Source: Alphaproteobacteria bacterium (lineage in GTDB: Bacteria > Pseudomonadota > Alphaproteobacteria > Sphingomonadales > Sphingomonadaceae). Taken from it: a stretch of 10,339 nt of DNA. The position numbers were made by a program, and so were the translations under genes. Of the stretch, positions 6,370-10,339 are shown piece after piece. Each line of letters opens with the position of its first letter. Position 1 is the stretch's first letter. The stretch is taken from the NCBI GenBank assembly GCA_028293055.1, contig JAQGLD010000527.1, positions 1 to 10,339 of the forward strand, given 5' to 3'. The notes under the pieces were generated by a model. It was not told the DNA's origin. It made no database searches and saw nothing but the letters and a program-made list of their open reading frames with translations.

Positions 6370-7167
6370 TCAGGGCGCGACAGGGCCGTCGGCCCACCAG
6401 CGCAGCGACATGCAGCTGAGGCCCGCGTCGATCTTGCCGATCTCGCCGGTCGGAAGTGCGACGATTTCCAGCCCGTGGCCGACGAGCAGATCGGCTGTGC
6501 GAGGCCAGCGCGAACCCGCCAGCACGACGTCGTTGATCCGCACGACATTCGCACCCGGCTCCTCACCCTCCGGGACGACCAGATTGCGCAATCCGTCGAA
6601 CAGCCCGACCGAGGCGAGCGAGGCGGTGACTAGGACGGTCTCCTCGTCGACCAGCGAGGCCGCCGATTTGAGGTGCAATGTCCCGCGCGGCGGGTCGACC
6701 ACGATTCCCTTGCGGCCGAGCCTGGCCAGCAACGCGACCAGCGCATCGGCGCCGGAGGGATCGGTACGATCCGAAAGGCCGATATAGACAGCCTGGGGAG
6801 TCACAAGCACGTCGCCGCCGTCCACCGATCCGGCGGTCAGCGCAAGCACGGGATCGAAATGTTCGGCGAGCACCGGCGCAAGCATTACGGACTCGCCGCG
6901 GCGGCTGGCGGCGCCGGGCCTCAGCAGGATCGCGCCCTCCCGGAACACCAAAGCGGGATCCTCGACGAAGACCGAATCCGGATAGGCCTCAAGCGCCGGA
7001 AGGACGATGAGGCCGAGGCCCGCCGAGTCGAGAGCGTGGACATAGAGCGAATGCTCCGCGGCGACGGTCTCGAAATCGGGGCCTTCGCCAGCCCCCGCTT
7101 TCAGTCCGTCGACGATGCTCCATCCGGGAAGGCGAACGATCGCCCGGTTGAATTCGAACACCCTCAT
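6370..7167 (-). CDS. Dimethylarginine dimethylaminohydrolase (DDAH)
   Basis: DDAH (EC 3.5.3.18) hydrolyses N-omega-methylated arginines to citrulline plus mono- or dimethylamine; it belongs to the guanidine-modifying arginine deiminase superfamily. The 265-residue cytosolic protein shows the family set in order: D64, E69 and D70 in PDSVFVEDPALV, R89/R90, D116-GGD in GSVDGGDVL, R134 in GLSDRTD, H166 in LHLKSAASLV, and nucleophile C252 in AGLSCMSLRWW. These line up within a few positions of Pseudomonas DDAH (D60, E65, D66, R85, E114, R132, H162, C249). Asp116 stands where that enzyme has Glu114. The start ATG is preceded by a moderate AGGCGG about 5-7 nt upstream. It is transcribed towards the che operon and divergently from the mucR-like gene. 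The operon gives no metabolic partner, so its physiological substrate is open. An arginine deiminase is less likely at this length. Confidence 0.9.
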   Translation of the reverse strand: MRVFEFNRAIVRLPGWSIVDGLKAGAGEGPDFETVAAEHSLYVHALDSAGLGLIVLPALEAYPDSVFVEDPALVFREGAILLRPGAASRRGESVMLAPVLAEHFDPVLALTAGSVDGGDVLVTPQAVYIGLSDRTDPSGADALVALLARLGRKGIVVDPPRGTLHLKSAASLVDEETVLVTASLASVGLFDGLRNLVVPEGEEPGANVVRINDVVLAGSRWPRTADLLVGHGLEIVALPTGEIGKIDAGLSCMSLRWWADGPVAP

Positions 7168-7240
7168 TGGTGCCGCCTAGCCGGTTCCCGGCGACGCGAC
7201 CAGCAGGCTTTCTAACGCGTTGCGGCGCATTTTTCCGCGA

Positions 7241-7258
7241 GGAATTGAAACTCAATCC
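7241..7258. repeat. Imperfect inverted repeat, possible operator
   Basis: GGAATTGA (7241-7248) and TCAATCC (7252-7258) are inverted copies around AAC, with one extra A in the left arm. It lies in the AT-rich part of the divergent spacer, ~150 bp before the MucR-like start and ~75 bp before the DDAH start. It could be a regulator site for either gene, but chance cannot be excluded. Confidence 0.3.
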
Positions 7259-7395
7259 GATAACAAAGATCAGGATTCACATCGGCACGCCTCTCCCTGA
7301 AGAGGTTCGCCATGCCCGAAAGATCCGCCACTCATCGCATGTCGTGAAATAGCTCTTTCCTTATTGGAGGGAGGAGGATAGGCGCGCCATCAGAT

Positions 7396-7401
7396 GGAGG
7401 T
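7396..7401 (+). promoter_or_regulatory. Ribosome binding site deciding the MucR-like start
   Basis: GGAGGT (7396-7401) lies 4-5 nt before ATG 7406. It overlaps an upstream in-frame ATG at 7394, which would put the site inside the gene, so 7406 is the better start. Confidence 0.7.
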
Positions 7402-7405
7402 ACTA

Positions 7406-7867
7406 ATGTCTGACCAATCACTACTCATCGAGCATACTGCGGATATCGTTTCTGCTCATGTCGCCAACAATACTGTAGCGCTCTCCGACGTGCCGACACT
7501 GGTCCAGCGCGTCTACGAAGCGCTGGCCGGTCTGTCCGAGCCCCAGCCCGAGCCGGAAGCCGAGGGCAAGACCCCGGTCGTGTCCGCGCGCGCATCGGTA
7601 AAGCCCGACTACATCGTCTGCATGGAATGCGGACGCAAGCAGAAGACGCTGAAGCGCCACCTCCAGACCGCACATGGGGTCAGCCCTGACCAGTACCGCA
7701 AGGATTTCGGCCTCCCGGCGAGCTATCCGATGGTCGCCCCGAACTATTCGAAGCAGCGCGGCGAGCTCGCCCGTCAGATCGGTCTTGGCCGCAAGCGCGA
7801 GCCGCAGCCCGCCCAGGAGGCCCCGCAGCCCAAGCGCCGTGGCCGCAAGCCAGCCACCCCCGCCTGA
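7406..7867 (+). CDS. MucR/Ros-family zinc-finger transcriptional regulator
   Basis: The 153-residue protein is a Ros/MucR-type DNA-binding regulator of alphaproteobacteria. These proteins act much like H-NS, silencing or tuning AT-rich promoters for exopolysaccharide, motility and virulence. The N-terminal ~45 residues (TADIVSAHVANNTVALSDVPTL) form the family's helical oligomerisation region, followed by a Pro/Glu linker (44-56). The prokaryotic C2H2 zinc finger has C72 and C75 (VCMECG), H85 and H90 (KRHLQTAHG), with spacing Cx2C-x9-H-x4-H exactly as in Ros. The conserved LTxDQYRxxF-like stretch appears as VSPDQYRKDFGLPASYPMVAPNY (written as 92-114). The C-terminal tail is basic and contains KRRGRKPA (143-150), which looks like an AT-hook core. 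A longer form from ATG 7394 is possible but disfavoured. Its targets, including the flanking motility genes, are not shown by the sequence. Confidence 0.93.
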   Translation: MSDQSLLIEHTADIVSAHVANNTVALSDVPTLVQRVYEALAGLSEPQPEPEAEGKTPVVSARASVKPDYIVCMECGRKQKTLKRHLQTAHGVSPDQYRKDFGLPASYPMVAPNYSKQRGELARQIGLGRKREPQPAQEAPQPKRRGRKPATPA

Positions 7868-7890
7868 GCGCAGCCTGAGCTACCAGTGAT

Positions 7891-7915
7891 CGGCGCGCCC
7901 TGACGGGGCGCGCCG
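7891..7915 (+). terminator. Strong GC hairpin, likely terminator of the MucR-like gene
   Basis: A perfect 10-bp stem pairs CGGCGCGCCC (7891-7900) with GGGCGCGCCG (7906-7915) around the loop TGACG. It starts 23 bp after the MucR-like stop codon. Only a pyrimidine-rich stretch (GTTACGACTTCCTCCTTCT) follows, not a true T-run, so the termination efficiency is uncertain. It could also block read-through from the opposite strand. Confidence 0.65.
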
Positions 7916-7971
7916 GTTACGACTTCCTCCTTCTATCGCGGCGTGATCGCCGACGGGCGCGGACTAGCCGG

Positions 7972-8412
7972 TCAGTCGAGCAAAGGCACACGCGGCAATG
8001 GCCGCGCCATGCCTCCGGCAGCACGGCCGGCCAGGCGTGGATGAGGGAGAAGCCTCCTTTGCTCGAGAGGATCGCTTCGCGCGATCACCCAGCGCGGGCT
8101 CAGCGCAATCCTGCGCGGCGGCGACCGGCGGTGGGCGATGAAGAAATCGAAATCGTAATAGAGATCGGGCGTTCCGACCGAGTCGCCGCGCGTCGCGCTG
8201 ATCGCGTCACCGTCCCCGACGACATAGCCGCAAGCGATGCGAGCGGCCTCGTCGTCGGCACGCTTATGCTGCGCAGCATAGACGATGTCGCCGTCGCGAT
8301 TGGCGACCGCCATCAGGACATCTTCAGGTTGGCGGGCCAGCCAGCGTGTGCGCCGCGACGTGAGGTCGACCGCAATGGCTGCAAAGCCCTAAACGTGGGT
8401 GATCCTGCGCAT
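7972..8412 (-). pseudogene. Reading frame interrupted by TAG, unknown product
   Basis: On the minus strand, an ATG at 8412 is preceded by GGAG with a 5-nt spacer, a good ribosome binding site. It opens a frame reading MRRITHV and then TAG (8391-8389). The same frame then continues, without another stop, for 138 codons to TGA at 7972, beginning GFAAIAVDLTSRRTRWLARQ. Codon choice after the TAG is biased to G/C in the third position, as in the neighbouring genes, at least for the first ~80 codons (VANRDGDIVYAAQHKRADDE, PDLYYDFDFF). The later part is Arg/Pro-rich and less protein-like. A shorter intact product could start at ATG 8313 (113 aa), but no clear ribosome binding site precedes it. I recognise no family. 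It follows the GGDEF-EAL gene on the same strand. A nonsense-mutated small gene, a sequencing error, or a chance open frame in GC-rich DNA are the options. Confidence 0.4.
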
Positions 8413-8420
8413 TCCGGCTC

Positions 8421-8480
8421 CGAGGCTGGCCCTGCGCCCAACCTACGGCTGTCCTCCCCGGCGCAAGCTTCCCAGCCTCG
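8421..8480. repeat. Nested inverted repeat between the GGDEF-EAL gene and the interrupted frame
   Basis: The outer arms CGAGGCTGG (8421-8429) and CCAGCCTCG (8472-8480) are perfect 9-bp complements. Inside them TGCGCC (8433-8438) and GGCGCA (8460-8465) pair over 6 bp, leaving a 21-nt loop. On the minus strand the structure begins ~10 nt after the GGDEF-EAL stop codon. It ends exactly at the first base of the GGAG that precedes ATG 8412. No T-run follows. It could be a 3'-end structure for the GGDEF-EAL mRNA or a translational control element for the downstream frame. Confidence 0.45.
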
Positions 8481-8489
8481 CCGGTCCCG

Positions 8490-10298
8490 TCAGCTGCTCG
8501 CCAGCAAACTGCTCCGAGACCCGCTTGCGGGGATCTTGCTCACCTGCTCGGCCACACACGCGGCTGGGACCGCCTTTCCGAACAGGAAGCCCTGGCCGCG
8601 CATGCAGCCGAACGATCGCAGACATTCCGCCTGGGCTTCGGTCTCGACCCCTTCGGCAACCGTGTCGATGCCGAGCGAGTGGGCCATTCCGACCAGCGCA
8701 TTGACGATGGCCTGGTCGGCGCGTTCGTCGCCGAGCGTGCTGACGAACGAGCGATCGATCTTCAGCACATCGACCGGGAATCGCCGCAAATGGGTGAGCG
8801 AGGCGAAGCCGGTTCCGAAATCGTCGAGCGCGATGGTGACCCCCGCTTCGCTGAGCGTGCGCAGGGTCCGGTCGACCTGGTCCCCGGAGCGGCCGATGAA
8901 GACATTCTCGACCACCTCGATCTCGAGGTCCGAGGGCGGAATCTGGCTGCGCGCAAGGCAGTCGAGCACCTTGTCGGCATAATATTCGTTGCTGATCTCG
9001 GCCGAGGAGGCGTTGATCGCGATCCGTCCGAAGGCGAGCCCCGAACTTCGCCACGCCCGGATATCGGCTATGACGAGTTGAAGCATGCGCTCTCCGATGG
9101 CGAGCGCGAGCTGCGGATGTTCGAATGCGGCCGAGATGCTGTGCGGCAGCTGGTGGCCGAGGCGGACATGATCCCAGCGAAGCAGCGCTTCGAACCCCTC
9201 GACGCAGCCCGAGAGGAGGTTCACCTTCGGTTGATAGAAGGGCACGACCGCATCGGTCTCGAGGGCATGGCGAGCGAGCGACAGCATCGAGGAATGCTTT
9301 TGCAGGCGCTTGCGCATTCCGCTCTCGAACAGTCGCGCCTGCCCGCCGCCGCGCGACTTGGCTTCGTAGAGCGCGATATCGGCGCTCTTGAGCATCTCGC
9401 GCGCATCCTCGCCATGCTCGGGGAAGAAGGCGCCGCCCAGGGTCAGCCGGATCGTCTGGGTGAGGCCTGCAAATTCGAGCGGCTGGTCCATGCGCGCGAA
9501 GATCGCGGCCATCATCCGGCGCATCGATTGGGCCGTGTCCCGGCCGCGAACGATGCAGGCGAATTCGTCGCCGCCGGTCCGCGCGACTCCGGGCGCGACC
9601 TCGGCAAGCGCCGAAGCCACCGCGACCAGCAGCGCGTCGCCGGCGTCATGGCCGAGCTGGTCGTTGACCTGCTTAAAGTCGTCGAGGTCCATGACGAGCA
9701 ATCCGAACTTGCCTTCGCTGTCCGTCGATTCGCTCAGCACCTGTTGCAGCTCGGACTGGAAAAGCACCCGATTGGGCAGGCCGGTGAGCGCGTCGTGATG
9801 GGCGAGCCAGTGCAGCCGCAGCTCGGTGGTCTTGCGGCCCTGAATATCCTCCGACGTGCCATGCCAGCGCTGGATGACTCCATTGGCGGTACGCTGCGGT
9901 GCGGCGCGGCTTCGGAACCAGCGATAGCTGCCGTCCTGCATCCGCACGCGATGCTCTTGGTCCAGCCTCCTGCCCAGGCTCAGGGCCTTGGCGAATTGTG
10001 CGTCCACTCGCGCCATCTCGTCGGGGTGAAGGCACTTCAGCCACTCCCCGCGCGACATGATGCTGGAGGTTCCGGTGAAGCGCGACCATTTGGCGTCGAG
10101 CTCGATCATCCCGCCATTCGGGTCGCAGCTCCAGGGAATCAGCGAGCTGAGCTCGATCGTCTTGCGATAGGCTTCGAGGTCCGGGCAAGCGCCACCATCC
10201 GCGGCGCCGCTCCACAGGTCCGCCGCGCCAGGGCTGTCGGTCTGCGTCCACAGGTCGCCCTGCGCTTCGCCGCCCATACGTCCCAGCTGACTTTCCAC
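8490..10298 (-). CDS. PAS-GGDEF-EAL cyclic-di-GMP synthase/phosphodiesterase
   Basis: The 602-residue protein makes and/or degrades the second messenger c-di-GMP. A PAS domain (residues ~45-155) ends in the typical GSYRWFRSRA...GTSEDIQGRK pattern. The GGDEF domain (~165-325) has HDALTGLPNR, MDLDDFKQVND and an intact GGDEF at 242-246. No RxxD inhibitory site precedes it (AEVA at 232-235), so product feedback at that site is unlikely. The EAL domain (~335-590) has E370-A-L, N429, E461, D492/D493 (DDFGTG), K513 (LKIDRSF), E549 (AEGVET) and Q569, so the phosphodiesterase centre looks complete. No membrane segment is seen, so it should be cytosolic. The start is uncertain: GTG 10298 is the first start after an upstream stop, and ATG 10277 (seven codons in) is equally possible. 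Which activity dominates cannot be read from sequence. Confidence 0.94.
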   Translation of the reverse strand: MESQLGRMGGEAQGDLWTQTDSPGAADLWSGAADGGACPDLEAYRKTIELSSLIPWSCDPNGGMIELDAKWSRFTGTSSIMSRGEWLKCLHPDEMARVDAQFAKALSLGRRLDQEHRVRMQDGSYRWFRSRAAPQRTANGVIQRWHGTSEDIQGRKTTELRLHWLAHHDALTGLPNRVLFQSELQQVLSESTDSEGKFGLLVMDLDDFKQVNDQLGHDAGDALLVAVASALAEVAPGVARTGGDEFACIVRGRDTAQSMRRMMAAIFARMDQPLEFAGLTQTIRLTLGGAFFPEHGEDAREMLKSADIALYEAKSRGGGQARLFESGMRKRLQKHSSMLSLARHALETDAVVPFYQPKVNLLSGCVEGFEALLRWDHVRLGHQLPHSISAAFEHPQLALAIGERMLQLVIADIRAWRSSGLAFGRIAINASSAEISNEYYADKVLDCLARSQIPPSDLEIEVVENVFIGRSGDQVDRTLRTLSEAGVTIALDDFGTGFASLTHLRRFPVDVLKIDRSFVSTLGDERADQAIVNALVGMAHSLGIDTVAEGVETEAQAECLRSFGCMRGQGFLFGKAVPAACVAEQVSKIPASGSRSSLLASS

Positions 10299-10339
10299 AG
10301 CCTGAAGCTAGCGCCTGCTGATTAAGATCAGATTGCGCA

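Larger units (their letters stand above)
7168..7405. promoter_or_regulatory. Divergent promoter region between DDAH and the MucR-like gene
   Basis: This 238-bp spacer must hold the promoters of DDAH (-) and the MucR-like regulator (+). It is clearly richer in A/T than its surroundings around 7228-7280 and 7325-7370, with runs such as ATTTTT and TAACAAAG. Ros/MucR proteins bind AT-rich promoter DNA and often repress their own genes, so autoregulation is plausible (inference). A TTGAAA (7245-7250) is present, but no properly spaced -10 is convincing, so I do not assign promoter boxes. A small hairpin CCTCT/AGAGG (7290-7305) lies downstream. A short open frame inside (7167-7352) does not look coding. 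Confidence 0.5.

Noticed and set aside
7180..7192. Small hairpin GCCGG-TTC-CCGGC before the DDAH start
   Set aside because: Only a 5-bp stem in GC-rich DNA, no flanking signal; likely chance.
7167..7352. 61-codon plus-strand frame in the divergent spacer
   Set aside because: No ribosome binding site or protein-like pattern; it overlaps the promoter region of two divergent genes.
7939..7952. Hairpin CGGCG-TGAT-CGCCG after the MucR-like terminator
   Set aside because: Short stem and no T-run on either strand, so not called as a second terminator.
8679..10325. Long plus-strand open frame opposite the GGDEF-EAL gene
   Set aside because: Its translation has no recognisable domain and it is the antisense shadow of a gene with complete catalytic motifs; long shadows are common in GC-rich DNA.
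1..10339. CRISPR arrays, tRNA or rRNA genes, insertion sequences, prophage or defence genes
   Set aside because: No direct-repeat array, tRNA-like fold, transposase or phage-type gene was seen; the content is chemotaxis, motility and signalling.

Overview
The window is GC-rich DNA from an alphaproteobacterium, most likely a sphingomonad. This rests on the high-GC codon use, a Ros/MucR-type zinc-finger regulator, and the sequence style of the chemotaxis and GGDEF-EAL proteins. It was judged by eye; no database search was run.

Positions 1-6369 (+ strand) hold the distal part of one long chemotaxis/motility operon: cheA (5' end outside the window), cheW, cheR, cheB, cheY, cheD, a 95-aa helical protein, motB and a membrane-anchored FliL-like protein. 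cheA/cheW, cheW/cheR and cheR/cheB overlap by ATGA. Most other gaps are 4-9 bp, and only the cheD-to-95-aa-gene gap reaches 53 bp. The genes form an almost complete signalling circuit. CheA and CheW form the receptor-coupled kinase, CheR, CheB and CheD adapt the receptors, CheY carries the signal, and MotB belongs to the stator. No receptor, motA or classical cheZ is seen. The 95-aa protein has a DxxxQ motif on a predicted helix, as in CheZ-type CheY-P phosphatases and the CheT protein of Sinorhizobium, which makes it the most interesting gene here.

Positions 6370-7167 (- strand) encode a dimethylarginine dimethylaminohydrolase (DDAH) with recognisable catalytic residues. Its stop codon abuts that of the FliL-like gene, tail to tail. 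A 238-bp divergent spacer (7168-7405) separates it from a MucR/Ros-family regulator (7406-7867, + strand), which is followed by a strong GC hairpin.

Positions 7868-8489 carry no intact gene. They contain a minus-strand reading frame (8412-7972) with a good ribosome binding site but an in-frame TAG at codon 8, probably a pseudogene. Just upstream of it is a nested inverted repeat (8421-8480). Positions 8490-10298 (- strand) encode a PAS-GGDEF-EAL cyclic-di-GMP enzyme with both catalytic signatures intact. MucR-type regulation and c-di-GMP turnover commonly bear on the motile-to-sessile switch, so the whole window could serve motility control, but that link is inferred from proximity only.
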